Shown: positions 36,941-46,667, numbered from the stretch's first letter. The stretch: DNA of 64,000 nt from an uncultured Faecalibacterium sp. (GCA_934511465.1 CAKSWG010000004.1:1-64000), one strand, 5' to 3'. The notes: generated by a model not told the origin, from the sequence alone. Made by a program: numbers and translations.

Positions 36941-37858
36941 TTAGCGGGATCCCTTGTCGTAGGGAATGCCCTCTGCCTTGGGTGCCATGCTGTTCTTGGA
37001 GGTAAATGCCAGAATGACCATGGACGCCACGAACGGCATCATATTGTAAATGTTGCTGGACCAGTGCAGCTGCGCCAGGAAGGTGGAGTCTGCAATGTTG
37101 GCCAGACTCTTGAACACGGCAAAGAACATCGCCGCGCCAAAGATGTTGAAGGGCTTCCACTGGCCAAAGATCATAACGGCCATAGCCAAGAAGCCGGCGC
37201 CGGCAACGCCCACCTCAAAGTTCCATGTCTGCACCGGAGGCACGATGTAGGCCATGCCGCCGATGGCGCCCAGCGCGCCGGAGATGATGACACCGGCATA
37301 GCGCATCTTGTAGACGTTGATGCCCACAGAGTCCGCTGCCTGCGGATGCTCGCCGCAGGCACGCAGGCGCAGGCCAAAACGGGTCTTGTACAGCACCACA
37401 TAGCTGATGATCAACAGAACGATGCCCAGCGGCACAAAGATGCTCAGCTCCAGCCCGCCGATGCTGAACAGGAAAGGCTTGTTGGAATAGTTCAGCTTGG
37501 CGCTGCCGCTCTCGCTGAAATACTTGGCAATGACCACGGCGATCGCGGTTGCCAGCAGGTTCAGGGCCGTACCGCCGATGGTCTGATCCGCCTTCAGGTT
37601 GATGGAGGCAAAGGCCAGCAGCAGACTGTACACCATACCGGCCAGTGCCGCCACCAGAACAGAGATCAGCACCACGAGGAAGACCGGCATACTGGAAGGC
37701 AGCATGGTCAGGGTGAGAACACCCGCCACACCGCCAATGACCATGATACCTTCCAGTGCAATGTTGATGATGCCGGAGTGCTCACTGAACATGCCGCCCA
37801 GTGCCACCAGCATCAGCACGATGCCATACAGCAGTGTATATTTGATCAGAAGCAGCAT
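36941..37858 (-). CDS. Nucleoside ABC importer permease (NupQ/BmpC type)
   Basis: 305 residues, eight to nine hydrophobic segments. The opening MLLLIKYTLLYGIVLMLVALGGMFSEHSGIINIALEGIMV and the loop RFGLRLRACGEHPQAADSVGINV are characteristic of branched permeases of the BMP-type nucleoside importers. It pairs with the longer permease upstream. The start, SD AGGAGG, sits on the upstream stop. Expected in the inner membrane as a heterodimer. Confidence 0.9.
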   Translation of the reverse strand: MLLLIKYTLLYGIVLMLVALGGMFSEHSGIINIALEGIMVIGGVAGVLTLTMLPSSMPVFLVVLISVLVAALAGMVYSLLLAFASINLKADQTIGGTALNLLATAIAVVIAKYFSESGSAKLNYSNKPFLFSIGGLELSIFVPLGIVLLIISYVVLYKTRFGLRLRACGEHPQAADSVGINVYKMRYAGVIISGALGAIGGMAYIVPPVQTWNFEVGVAGAGFLAMAVMIFGQWKPFNIFGAAMFFAVFKSLANIADSTFLAQLHWSSNIYNMMPFVASMVILAFTSKNSMAPKAEGIPYDKGSR

Positions 37859-37859
37859 A

Positions 37860-39029
37860 TCACTTGCCCTCCTTTTCGGTTGCAGAGCTTGCAGGAGCAG
37901 CAGGCTCTGCGTTCACGTTGGTCTTGTCGGCATTCTTGAACAGCAGTGCGTGGATCTTGCCGCGGAACAGCATGGAGAATGCGCACAGGTAGATGATGAT
38001 GCCGCTGATCAGGTCCGAGATCTCGGTGGGGTAATACTTGGTGGAAAGGAAGGAGCCGCCCACCGAGATGTGGGAGATGAAGATGGCCGAGAAGATGGTG
38101 CCAATGGGGTTGGAGCTTGCCAGCAGTGCAACGGAAATGCCGTTGAAGCCCATGGCCGGCAGGCTGGTGGAGTTCAGCGGGTTCCACTGGGACACATTGG
38201 AAAGATAGTACAGGCCCGCACCAAAACCGGCCAGCGCACCGGCAATGGCCATGGAGAGGATGATGTTCTTCTTCTCGTTGATGCCGGCGTAGCGAGCAGC
38301 GCTCTTGTTCAGGCCGACTGCCTTGAGCTCATAGCCGAAGATGGTCTTGTTCAGCACCACCCAGATCAGAACTGCCACTGCTGCCGCCAGAAAGATGGCG
38401 ATGGTGGTGCTGTTGGTCTGGAACAGCTTGTTCAGGCCAAAGTCCGGGATAAGGGACTGGGCGTAATCGGCGTTCTTGCTCAGGTTCATGGTACGGGTGT
38501 TGCGCACATCGTACATGGGGCCGGTGCCGTTCTGGTAAATGAGCTCATTGACCAGATACAGGCCGATCCAGTTGAACATGATGGAGGTAATGACCTCGTT
38601 GATGTTGAAGTAGGCCTTGAAGAAGCCGGGGATCGCACCCCAGAGACCGCCCAGAATGGTGGCGGCGATCAGGCAGACGAACCATGGCAGCTTGAGCATG
38701 ATGGCGCAGTACAAAGCGCCGTAAGCGCCCAGCGTGTACTGACCCGCCGCGCCGATGTTGAACAGGCCGGTCTTGAAGGCAAACGCCACGGACAGACCGG
38801 TCATAATAAGGGGAGCCGCATTTGCCAGCTCCTTGCCGACGCCGTAGGGTGCGTCATGGAAGCCGCCCTTCAGGATGCGCACAAAGCCGTCGCCCCATGC
38901 GTGCGCCGGGTTGATGGCCAGCAGCACCAGAAAACCGACCACAAGGCCGATCAGGATGCACAGCAGAGCAGCCAGCACACTGGTGATGGAGCTGTTCAGA
39001 CTGCTGTGGGAAAGTTTTTTCTTGTTCAT
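37860..39029 (-). CDS. Nucleoside ABC importer permease (NupP/BmpB type)
   Basis: 389 residues with a cytoplasmic N-terminus (NKKKLSHSSLNSS) and about ten membrane segments. Conserved patterns: FNIGAAGQYTLGAYGALYCA (about 90), ITSIMFNWIGLYLVNELIY and GINEKKNIILSMAIAGALAGFGAGLYYL. The C-terminus is a hydrophilic Ala/Glu tail. SD AGGAG precedes the ATG. It lies between the ATPase and the second permease with 3- and 1-nt junctions. Confidence 0.9.
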   Translation of the reverse strand: MNKKKLSHSSLNSSITSVLAALLCILIGLVVGFLVLLAINPAHAWGDGFVRILKGGFHDAPYGVGKELANAAPLIMTGLSVAFAFKTGLFNIGAAGQYTLGAYGALYCAIMLKLPWFVCLIAATILGGLWGAIPGFFKAYFNINEVITSIMFNWIGLYLVNELIYQNGTGPMYDVRNTRTMNLSKNADYAQSLIPDFGLNKLFQTNSTTIAIFLAAAVAVLIWVVLNKTIFGYELKAVGLNKSAARYAGINEKKNIILSMAIAGALAGFGAGLYYLSNVSQWNPLNSTSLPAMGFNGISVALLASSNPIGTIFSAIFISHISVGGSFLSTKYYPTEISDLISGIIIYLCAFSMLFRGKIHALLFKNADKTNVNAEPAAPASSATEKEGK

Positions 39030-39032
39030 GTG

Positions 39033-40571
39033 TTATTTGCTCTCCTTTCCCTGCTTGCGTGCGCCTGCCATATACAGGCCCAGCTCCTGCACGGTGGTGG
39101 TCTTGGGGTCAAATTCGCCCACGACCTCGCCCTCGTACATCACAAGGATGCGGTCGGACAGGTTCATCACCTCGTCCAGCTCCAGACTGACCAGCAGCAC
39201 GGCCGTACCCTTATCGCGCTCGGCCACGATCTGGCGGTGGATGTATTCAATTGCACCAACGTCCAGACCGCGGGTGGGCTGGACTGCCACCAAGAGCTTC
39301 GGATCCTTATCGATCTCGCGGGCAATGATGGCCTTCTGCTGGTTGCCGCCGGACATGCTGCGCACGGTGGTCAGGCTGCCCTGACCGCTGCGCACATCAT
39401 ACTGCGCGATCAGCTTATCGGAGTATTCCCGCACCTTATCGCTGCGGATAAAGCCGCCCTTCTGGAACTCCGGCTGCCAGTAACGCTGCAGCACCATGTT
39501 GTTTTCCAGACTGTAGTCCAGCACCAGACCGTGCTTGTGACGATCCTCCGGGATGTGGCTCATGCCGTCCTTGGAGCGCTGACGGATGGTCTCATTGGTG
39601 ATGTCCTTGCCGTCCAGCATGATCTTGCCGCTGCCGATCTTTTCCAGACCGGTCAGGCCGTAGACGAACTCGGTCTGACCGTTGCCCTCGATGCCTGCAA
39701 GGCAGACGATCTCGCCCGCGTGTACCTGAAAAGAGACATTCCGGACTGCGTCCTTCTTGTGCTGGGCGTTGTGTATGGTGACGTTTTCCACATCCAGCAC
39801 CACCCTGCCGGGGTCTGCGGGCTTTTTGTCCACCTGCAGCTGCACATCACGGCCCACCATCATGCGGGAAAGCTCTTCCTTGGTGGTATCCTTGATGTCC
39901 ACGGTACCCATGCACTTGCCCTTGCGCAGAACTGTGCAGCGGTCCGCCACAGCCATGATCTCGTTGAGCTTGTGGGTAATGAACAGGATGGACTTGCCCT
40001 CCTTCTTGAACCCGCGCATGATCTCCATCAATTCGTCGATCTCCTGCGGGGTCAGCACTGCCGTGGGCTCGTCGAAGATCAGGATCTCGTTGTCGCGGTA
40101 CAACATCTTCAGGATCTCAACACGCTGCTGCATGCCAACAGAGATATCGCTGATCAGTGCATCCGGGTCCACGCGCAGGCCGTATTTTTCGCTCAGGGCC
40201 ATTACCTTTTTACGTGCCTCGGCCTTCTGTAAAAAGCCCATCTTGTTGGGCTCCACGCCCAGAATGATGTTGTCCAGCACGCTGAAGCATTCCACCAGCT
40301 TGAAGTGCTGGTGCACCATGCCGATGCCCAATGCATTTGCATCATTGGGGTTGCGGATGGCAACCTCCTTGCCGTTTTTGCGGATCTGACCAGCTTCCGG
40401 CTGGTACAGGCCAAACAGCACGCTCATCAGCGTGCTTTTGCCGGCGCCGTTCTCGCCCAGCAGGGCATGTACCTCGCCTTTGCGCAGCTGCAGGGTGATA
40501 TCGTCGTTTGCCTTGATTCCAGGGAACTCCTTGGTAATGTGGAGCATTTCGATCACAAAATCCTCTGCCAA
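39033..40571 (-). CDS. Nucleoside ABC importer ATPase with two nucleotide-binding domains (NupO type)
   Basis: About 512 residues. Two ABC cassettes: the first has GENGAGKSTLMSV, LSRMM..and IGMQQRVEILK with LIFDEPTAVLTPQE; the second has a degenerate Walker A region (LAGIEGNGQTEFV), SGGNQQKAIIARE and LVAVQPTRGLDVGA. I place the start at TTG 40571 with SD GGAG 9 nt upstream; an ATG reading at 40625 overlaps the -10 and ATG 40547 (MLHITKEFPG) is the alternative. The N-terminal MLHITKEFPGI is typical of the RbsA/NupO family. Confidence 0.88.
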   Translation of the reverse strand: MAEDFVIEMLHITKEFPGIKANDDITLQLRKGEVHALLGENGAGKSTLMSVLFGLYQPEAGQIRKNGKEVAIRNPNDANALGIGMVHQHFKLVECFSVLDNIILGVEPNKMGFLQKAEARKKVMALSEKYGLRVDPDALISDISVGMQQRVEILKMLYRDNEILIFDEPTAVLTPQEIDELMEIMRGFKKEGKSILFITHKLNEIMAVADRCTVLRKGKCMGTVDIKDTTKEELSRMMVGRDVQLQVDKKPADPGRVVLDVENVTIHNAQHKKDAVRNVSFQVHAGEIVCLAGIEGNGQTEFVYGLTGLEKIGSGKIMLDGKDITNETIRQRSKDGMSHIPEDRHKHGLVLDYSLENNMVLQRYWQPEFQKGGFIRSDKVREYSDKLIAQYDVRSGQGSLTTVRSMSGGNQQKAIIAREIDKDPKLLVAVQPTRGLDVGAIEYIHRQIVAERDKGTAVLLVSLELDEVMNLSDRILVMYEGEVVGEFDPKTTTVQELGLYMAGARKQGKESK

Positions 40572-40589
40572 TCTGCTCACTCTCCTTTC

Positions 40590-40604
40590 GTGTCGTTTCG
40601 ACAC
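40590..40604. promoter_or_regulatory. Palindrome GTGTCGTTTCGACAC in the importer leader
   Basis: A perfect 6+6 inverted repeat (3-nt centre) lies between the -10 and the SD of the ATPase gene, a position expected for an operator or a leader hairpin. Confidence 0.5.
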
Positions 40605-40623
40605 AGATACTTCTTTAGTATTC

Positions 40624-40629
40624 ATTATA
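40624..40629 (-). promoter_or_regulatory. -10 element of the importer ATPase-permease operon
   Basis: TATAAT on the minus strand; TGTGCA at 17 bp is the best -35. An apparent ATG start overlaps this element and is therefore unlikely to be used. Confidence 0.6.
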
Positions 40630-40758
40630 CCTGATTTGCGGCAATTTGCACATGTCTTTTTTGCTTTTTGGCAGAAAGCACAGATAATAGTATTACTTTT
40701 GTGCTCTTTTCACGAAGAGTCCGCTGCATTTTTTCCGCATTACGCCAATAGCTGACAG

Positions 40759-40796
40759 AAAAAGCGGGGCACCCCGCAACAGGGTGTCCCGCTCCA
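40759..40796 (-). terminator. Terminator of the nucleoside-binding lipoprotein gene
   Basis: An imperfect GC stem (AGCGGGACACCC with GGGGTGCCCCGCT) is followed by TTTTTC on the minus strand. It separates the lipoprotein gene from the ATPase operon. Confidence 0.78.
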
Positions 40797-40835
40797 TATT
40801 GCTGTTGTCAGTAGGCAAGTCTGCCCGCAAACCAA

Positions 40836-42011
40836 TTACTGGATGTAGTTGACGGTGGTGAACTCGCTGACGGTGGGCTTGGTAGCATCGTCGGAGCTGT
40901 TATCCACAACGATCTCGCCGCTCTTGATCTTGCCCTTGACTTCCTCGTACTCGTCGGTGGTGAAGGACTCGAAGTTCCAGCTGTCTGCATCGGTGGGCAG
41001 GCCGATATAATCGCCGTCCTCCAGACCGAAGTTGCCATTGGAACCTGCGATGTCGCCCCAGCTGCCGGCCTCGATATCAGCCAGAGCAGTGTTGACAGCC
41101 TCGGACAGGCCCTTCATAGCGGAGGTGATGAACGGGTTATAAGCGTAGGTGCCATCTGCAACGCCGTTTGCACCGATGTAGTTCTGGTCAACGTCAACGC
41201 CGATGACGTAGCCGTTGTTCTTCAGAGCAGCCTCAACAGCGGAGGTGTAGATGCCGCCGCCGCAGGCAAAGACGACCTGAGTGCCGTTGGAGTACCAGCC
41301 CTCCATACGGGAGGTGATGTTTGCATCACCGTAGAACTGGCCGCCGTAGAAGTAGTTGATCTCGATGTTCTGGCCCAGCTCAGCAGCAGCAGCGTCAGCG
41401 CCCTGCACGAAGCCGTAGCCGTAACGGATAACAGCGGGAACAGCCATGCCGCCCAGGAAGCCCAGCTTGGTCTTGCCGTCCTTTGCAATGGCGTAGCCTG
41501 CCAGATAGCCTGCCTGCTCCTCCTTGAAGGTGATGCAGTAGCAGTTGGCGGGGATGGCGTCGGTGCCGATATCGCCCTGAGTCACATCGATGGCGATGAA
41601 CTTGACATCGGGATACTGGTCAGCAGCCCATGCCAGAGAAGCGCCGTACAGGTAGCCGACGCAGACGATCACATCAGCGCCGTCGTTGACAGCCTGACGG
41701 ATCATGGTCTCGCGGTCCTCATCGGAGGCGTCAGCCTCGGGGATGTAGTACTGGCAGTCGTCGCCCATGTAGCCGGAAACAGCAGTCCAGCATGCCTGAT
41801 TGAAGCTCTCGTCATCGATCGTACCGGTATCGCAGGTCAGAGCCACCTTGACGATCTTCTCACCGCCCTCAGCAGCAGAGGAAGCGGTGGAAGCAGCAGC
41901 GGAAGAAGCAGTGCTGGCAGAAGAAGCGGAAGAACCGCCGCAGGCGGTCAGAGCAGCAGCAGCGGCAGCAGCGCCAGCCACAGCCAGAAAATTACGACGA
42001 GAAATCTTCAT
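40836..42011 (-). CDS. BMP-family nucleoside-binding lipoprotein
   Basis: 391 residues. The signal sequence MKISRRNFLAVAGAAAA contains a twin-arginine-like SRRNFL and the lipobox LTAC at 25-28, then a Ser/Ala linker. The mature domain matches the Bmp/Med family (KVALTCDTGTIDDESFNQACW, DVIVCVGYLYGASLAWAADQYPDVKFIAIDV, EEQAGYLAGYAIA, GFLGGMAVPAV, GVDVDQNYIG). It should capture nucleosides outside the membrane for the importer encoded downstream. The start at 42011 has SD AAGGAG. Confidence 0.92.
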   Translation of the reverse strand: MKISRRNFLAVAGAAAAAAALTACGGSSASSASTASSAAASTASSAAEGGEKIVKVALTCDTGTIDDESFNQACWTAVSGYMGDDCQYYIPEADASDEDRETMIRQAVNDGADVIVCVGYLYGASLAWAADQYPDVKFIAIDVTQGDIGTDAIPANCYCITFKEEQAGYLAGYAIAKDGKTKLGFLGGMAVPAVIRYGYGFVQGADAAAAELGQNIEINYFYGGQFYGDANITSRMEGWYSNGTQVVFACGGGIYTSAVEAALKNNGYVIGVDVDQNYIGANGVADGTYAYNPFITSAMKGLSEAVNTALADIEAGSWGDIAGSNGNFGLEDGDYIGLPTDADSWNFESFTTDEYEEVKGKIKSGEIVVDNSSDDATKPTVSEFTTVNYIQ

Positions 42012-42085
42012 AAGAAACTCTCCTTTTATTTTAAAAAATCGCGTCAAATAAATAAAATGCGCACATTTGCACATTTATCGATTCC

Positions 42086-42114
42086 AGTATAGCGGCAAGC
42101 CGCACCGGATGCAA
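42086..42114 (-). promoter_or_regulatory. Promoter of the lipoprotein gene
   Basis: TTGCAT (42109-42114), a 17-bp spacer and TATACT (42086-42091) on the minus strand; an AT-rich stretch lies upstream (42115-42200). Apart from this the 280 nt up to cdd hold nothing recognisable, and I see no terminator for cdd. Confidence 0.78.
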
Positions 42115-42291
42115 GCAAATTCCGATTACAAAATCTTTACAATAATTTTGTGAGTTTTCATTAAAAGTAGCATTTATGCACAAATTTGCCGTAGTTCCGG
42201 CCATTTTTTGCGCACTTCCTGCGGCCGCCGCGTATTGCACGCACCGTCGTCACTTTATTGTTCTACAGTGAGCATCTCCGTCTCCGCACGG

Positions 42292-42738
42292 TCACTCCAC
42301 GGCGCTGTTGCCCGCCACGTTGGAGGGGCCAAAGCCGAAGGGCAGCAGCTCGTCCATGCTGCGCTCGATAAAATCATCCGGCGTTTTGGCCATGATCACG
42401 TTCAGCTCCGGCCCGCCGAATTCAAACAACGCCTGACGGCACACGCCGCAGGGCGAGGTGATCTGCTTGTTCACCTCGCCGCGGCGGCTGCCCACCACGG
42501 CAATATCGGTAAACTCGGTCACACCCTCGGCCACTGCCTTGAACAGGGCGGTGCGCTCGGCGCAGCTGGTGGGGGTAAAGGCGGCATTCTCCACATTGCA
42601 GCCGGTAAAAATGCGGCCATCCTTGGCGCGCAGGGCGGCGCCCACCATAAAATCACTATAAGGCACGTAGGCTTTTTCCCGCGCAGCCAGCGCCATGCGG
42701 ATGAGCTCCTTCTTTTCTTCCAAGGTCAGATCGGTCAT
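42292..42738 (-). CDS. cdd: Cytidine deaminase
   Basis: 148 residues. It converts (deoxy)cytidine to (deoxy)uridine, feeding the pyrimidine phosphorylase. Zinc-binding motifs: NVENAAFTPTSCAERTA (about 55-70) with the catalytic Glu, and SPCGVCRQ (about 99-106). SD AAGGAG supports the ATG at 42738. It follows deoD beyond a terminator-like hairpin, with no separate promoter seen. The C-terminus is somewhat extended. Confidence 0.95.
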   Translation of the reverse strand: MTDLTLEEKKELIRMALAAREKAYVPYSDFMVGAALRAKDGRIFTGCNVENAAFTPTSCAERTALFKAVAEGVTEFTDIAVVGSRRGEVNKQITSPCGVCRQALFEFGGPELNVIMAKTPDDFIERSMDELLPFGFGPSNVAGNSAVE

Positions 42739-42770
42739 ATCCGTCACTCCTTTTTTGGTTTTCAGGGGTC

Positions 42771-42812
42771 GAAAACAGCGCGGCAAGCCCTTTTGCAGGC
42801 AAACCGCGCTGT
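42771..42812 (-). terminator. Terminator-like hairpin between deoD and cdd
   Basis: A 9-bp stem (ACAGCGCGG with CCGCGCTGT, 42775-42783/42804-42812) is followed by TTTC on the minus strand. The short U run suggests partial termination before cdd. Confidence 0.6.
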
Positions 42813-42826
42813 ATGCGTCTGATCGT

Positions 42827-43546
<720 letters not shown>

Positions 43547-43618
43547 AAGATCATCTCTCCTTTTCTGTTACATAATACAGCAGATGGGCTTTCTCCGGAG
43601 AAAAAGCCCTCTGCAAAC

Positions 43619-45502
43619 TTACCTATACTTGCTGCGGTTGAACACATTCTGCGGCGCGATGTAGCTGCCGTTGCGGCGGATCTCAAAGTGGCAGTGGTTG
43701 CCGCTGGAGCGTCCGGTGCTGCCCACATAGCCGATCAGCTGGCCCTGCTTGACCGTCTGGCCGGAGTGCACCGCCAGCGACAGGCAGTGCGCATACACGG
43801 TGGTGTAGCCATTGCCGTGGCTGATGATGATGGAGTAGCCATAGCCCGTGCCCGCGCCGGCCTTGTTGTAGCCGGCCTTGGTAACGGTGCCGCCTGCGGA
43901 TGCATAGATAGGCGTGCCAGCCGCAGCGCAGATATCCACGCCCTTGTGGCCGCTGCCATACCAGCGCGAGCAGTAACGATAACCGGGCACCGGCCAGATG
44001 AACTGCCCGCTGCCGGTGATGTAAGCGGTGCTGCTGGTCACCTTCTTGGTGCCTTCCACGATCTTTTCGGCGACAGGCTCCTGCACCACTTCGGTGCTCA
44101 GGATCTTCTGGGAAAGCTGGATGCCGTCGGTGTTGTAAACGCGCTGGGCTGTGATCTGGCGCAGGCCGTTCACACCGGTCTGCACCGTCTTTTTGGTACC
44201 CACCGTGTACTCGCTGGATTTGCTGGTCTCGGTGGAGTACGGGATCTCCTCCTGCCATGTCTCCACCTTGGTGATGCGCACTTCCAGCATAGCTTCCTGC
44301 TTGGTGACGATCAGCTGGTCACCCGCCTGAATGTTGGAGTTTTCGGTCAGGGCGCCGCCCTTGAAGCTAGTGTTCAGCTCGCACAGCTCGCGGAAGGTCA
44401 GGTCGTTCTTCTGGGCAATGCTCCACAGGGTATCGCCCGCCTGAACGGTGTAGATCTTCTCCTGCTGCTGCACGCCGGAAAGCTCGTTTTCCACATCTGC
44501 TTCATCCTGAAAGCTGTCGTTGAAGTAGATACCGTTCTCCAATGTGACTTCCTTGTTGAATCCCACGGTCACGTTGGAGTTTTCCGGGTCCTCGTAGGGC
44601 TCCAGCAGGCTGCTCAGGTAGCTTTGCAGGCTGACGCCGTCGGTGCACACAGCGGTCAGCTCGCCGTCCAGATACAGGGCCGTGCCCTCGCTGATCTGGT
44701 CGCTGGCGCTCTTCAGGATGGCGTCGGCCATCTCGTTCTCATCCAGCGTCTTGTGCGCCACGGTAACGGTGTAAGTAGGCTCCACGGTCCACTTGGCATG
44801 GTCGGTGCCTGCGTAATTGATGCGTTCCTGCACTGCCTCGCGGGCCGAGTTGAACACATCCTCGTTGGCCACATAGCCCACGGTCTGGCCGTCCACCTGC
44901 ACTTCCAGCGCGTAGGGCTGGCGGATGGTGTTGTTGAACACCGTCACCATGATGGCCAGCGCACACACCGGCAGCACATACATGGCCATGCGCGGCAGTG
45001 TTTTCAGGTTGCGGCGCACACCGCTCACAAGGAAGTGCACGCTCTCACGGCAGGCTTCGGCAAAGCCCTTTTCCCTGCGCACCCGGCGGGCATGGACGAT
45101 CAGCGCGCCGCAGCCGCGGAAGAACAGCGCAACGGGCCCGAACAGGTCCCGGAACATCTGTGCCGCCCCCGGGAAGGCCATGGCCGCTGCGTTTGCCAGC
45201 AGGGCCGTAACGGCATGCCACAGCCACAGCCAGCCGCCGCGGATGCCGCGCCCGGCGCGGACGAATACGTACTCGGTGGAGTAGCCCAGTGCGTACAGCG
45301 TTTCGCCGATCACCGGCACAGCGGAATACTGGGCCAGCTTTCGGCCAAAATCGTTGACGTGATTCTGGGTCTTACGGCGCAGCCGGTGCCGGTGCAAAAG
45401 ACCGATGCATTGCAGCTGTGCCCAAAGGGAGCGCAGCTTCTGGCCGCGCTTGTGCTTTCGCGGTGCGGCGGGCTGCTGCTCCTTTGTTTTTTCTTCGATC
45501 AA
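43619..45502 (-). CDS. M23 peptidoglycan endopeptidase with LysM and G5 domains
   Basis: About 627 residues. A basic, partly amphipathic N-terminus is followed by a transmembrane or signal-anchor helix (MAMYVLPVCALAIMVTVFNN). Outside follow a region with PY-ALEV repeats, LysM (IYTVQAGDTLWSIAQKNDLTF..QAGDQLIV), G5 (EEIPYSTETSKSSEYTVGTKKT) and C-terminal M23 peptidase with zinc ligands in SGHKGVDICA and NHCHFEIRR. It cleaves peptide cross-links in the wall. Start set at TTG with SD AGGAG 9 nt upstream, because the first ATG lies at the predicted transcript start; other starts are possible. Confidence 0.85.
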   Translation of the reverse strand: MIEEKTKEQQPAAPRKHKRGQKLRSLWAQLQCIGLLHRHRLRRKTQNHVNDFGRKLAQYSAVPVIGETLYALGYSTEYVFVRAGRGIRGGWLWLWHAVTALLANAAAMAFPGAAQMFRDLFGPVALFFRGCGALIVHARRVRREKGFAEACRESVHFLVSGVRRNLKTLPRMAMYVLPVCALAIMVTVFNNTIRQPYALEVQVDGQTVGYVANEDVFNSAREAVQERINYAGTDHAKWTVEPTYTVTVAHKTLDENEMADAILKSASDQISEGTALYLDGELTAVCTDGVSLQSYLSSLLEPYEDPENSNVTVGFNKEVTLENGIYFNDSFQDEADVENELSGVQQQEKIYTVQAGDTLWSIAQKNDLTFRELCELNTSFKGGALTENSNIQAGDQLIVTKQEAMLEVRITKVETWQEEIPYSTETSKSSEYTVGTKKTVQTGVNGLRQITAQRVYNTDGIQLSQKILSTEVVQEPVAEKIVEGTKKVTSSTAYITGSGQFIWPVPGYRYCSRWYGSGHKGVDICAAAGTPIYASAGGTVTKAGYNKAGAGTGYGYSIIISHGNGYTTVYAHCLSLAVHSGQTVKQGQLIGYVGSTGRSSGNHCHFEIRRNGSYIAPQNVFNRSKYR

Positions 45503-45571
45503 AAGGTCTTTCTCCTTCCTTGCCGCCAATGCACACAGCGGTGCCGGGGACAGACGGCGGCGGTCTATGCC

Positions 45572-45601
45572 GTGCATGGCCTTTCCAGCAGGCCCATGCA
45601 C
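45572..45601 (-). promoter_or_regulatory. 5' leader hairpin of the M23 peptidase transcript
   Basis: GTGCATGGCCT pairs with AGGCCCATGCAC with one bulge, beginning about 10 nt after the predicted transcript start. It may stabilise or regulate the mRNA. Confidence 0.4.
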
Positions 45602-45617
45602 GCAATGCACTTATTTT

Positions 45618-45639
45618 ATTATACACCCTGCCCGCATTG
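45618..45639 (-). promoter_or_regulatory. Promoter of the M23 peptidase gene
   Basis: TATAAT at 45618-45623 on the minus strand, with TTGTTT about 16 bp upstream. Feature start and end are approximate for the -35. Confidence 0.6.
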
Positions 45640-45677
45640 AAACAAGCATTGTCACAAAATTTGGGCGGTTCTTTCAC

Positions 45678-46601
45678 TTACTTTTCACGAATCAGCCGTT
45701 CCATGTCCTGTGGCAGCGGGCTTTCCACCGTGACAAGCGTGTCGTGTTCGCTTACCGGCACCTGCACGCGGATGCCGCCGGGCTGTCGGGTGTACACCGG
45801 CACCCGGAAGGTCTGCTTTGCGCAGTGCAGCGCCTGCCGCCCGATGCGTGCCCGGCTGCCGCCGTAAAGATCGTCTCCGGCCAGCGGGTGACCGATGGAC
45901 GCAAAGTGGACCCGGATCTGATGGGTGCGGCCCGTCACCGGCACGCAGGCGGCAAGGCTGAGGCCGTTTTGCACCTTTAAAATAGTGTATTCGGTGCGGC
46001 TGGGCTTGCCATCCGGCGTCACGCACCGGCCAATGATGCTCTCCGCCTGCCGGCCGATGGGCGCATCGATGACGCCCGGGCCCAGCGGCAGCTCGCCCTC
46101 CACAATGGCGTAATAGAGCTTTTCTACATTCTGGGCCAGCAGCGGCGCGGCATAGGCATGCTTTGCAGCCAGCACCAGACCGCTGGTGTCCTTGTCGATG
46201 CGGTTCACCGGGCGGAACACCGGGCTTTCGCCGTGCTGCGCGGCCCACGCGGCATAGCCGTTGGCCAGCGTATCATAGGGGTAGTTCAGGGTAGGGTGCA
46301 CAGCCAGATGCGGCGGTTTTTCCAGCACGATGGCAAAGGCGTCCTCGTAGATCACCTTGACCGGGACTTCCGGCTGCGGGGCCACGCCTTCGCCGTCTGG
46401 CGGCAGTGCAAAATGCACCACCTGCCCCGGATACACCCGGCGGTTGGCAAGGGTGGGCACACCATCCGCAAAAAAGCCGCCGCCATGGAACTTAACGGCA
46501 CGGGCCAGCTCGGTGGAAACAGCGCACTGGCGCAGAAAATTGCGCAGCAGCGTGCCGTGCGCGTTCTGCGGTGCGTCTGGCACCGTAAATTCCAGCTGCA
46601 T
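45678..46601 (-). CDS. RluD-type pseudouridine synthase
   Basis: 307 residues. It isomerises uridine in rRNA. The S4-like N-terminus (GTLLRNFLRQ) is followed by the catalytic RIDKDTSGLVLAAKH (Asp, about 148), SRTEYTILK, TGRTHQIRVHFASIGHPLAGDDLYGG, the standard RluA-family set. ATG 46601 is preferred because GGAAGG lies 10 nt upstream; ATG 46607 is the alternative. The gene diverges from rnpB and the two share a -35 hexamer. Confidence 0.9.
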   Translation of the reverse strand: MQLEFTVPDAPQNAHGTLLRNFLRQCAVSTELARAVKFHGGGFFADGVPTLANRRVYPGQVVHFALPPDGEGVAPQPEVPVKVIYEDAFAIVLEKPPHLAVHPTLNYPYDTLANGYAAWAAQHGESPVFRPVNRIDKDTSGLVLAAKHAYAAPLLAQNVEKLYYAIVEGELPLGPGVIDAPIGRQAESIIGRCVTPDGKPSRTEYTILKVQNGLSLAACVPVTGRTHQIRVHFASIGHPLAGDDLYGGSRARIGRQALHCAKQTFRVPVYTRQPGGIRVQVPVSEHDTLVTVESPLPQDMERLIREK

Positions 46602-46638
46602 GTGCATCCCGCCTTCCGCATCAAAAAATGTATTGATT

Positions 46639-46667
46639 ATTATACCAAAAAACGCTTGTGCTTGCAA
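46639..46667 (-). promoter_or_regulatory. Promoter of the pseudouridine synthase gene
   Basis: TTGCAA (46662-46667), a 17-bp spacer and TATAAT (46639-46644) on the minus strand. Confidence 0.8.

Noticed and set aside
43588-43618. GC hairpin between deoD and the M23 gene as terminator
   Set aside because: The stem GGGCTTT..AAAGCCC is good, but no U run follows on the minus strand; left undecided.
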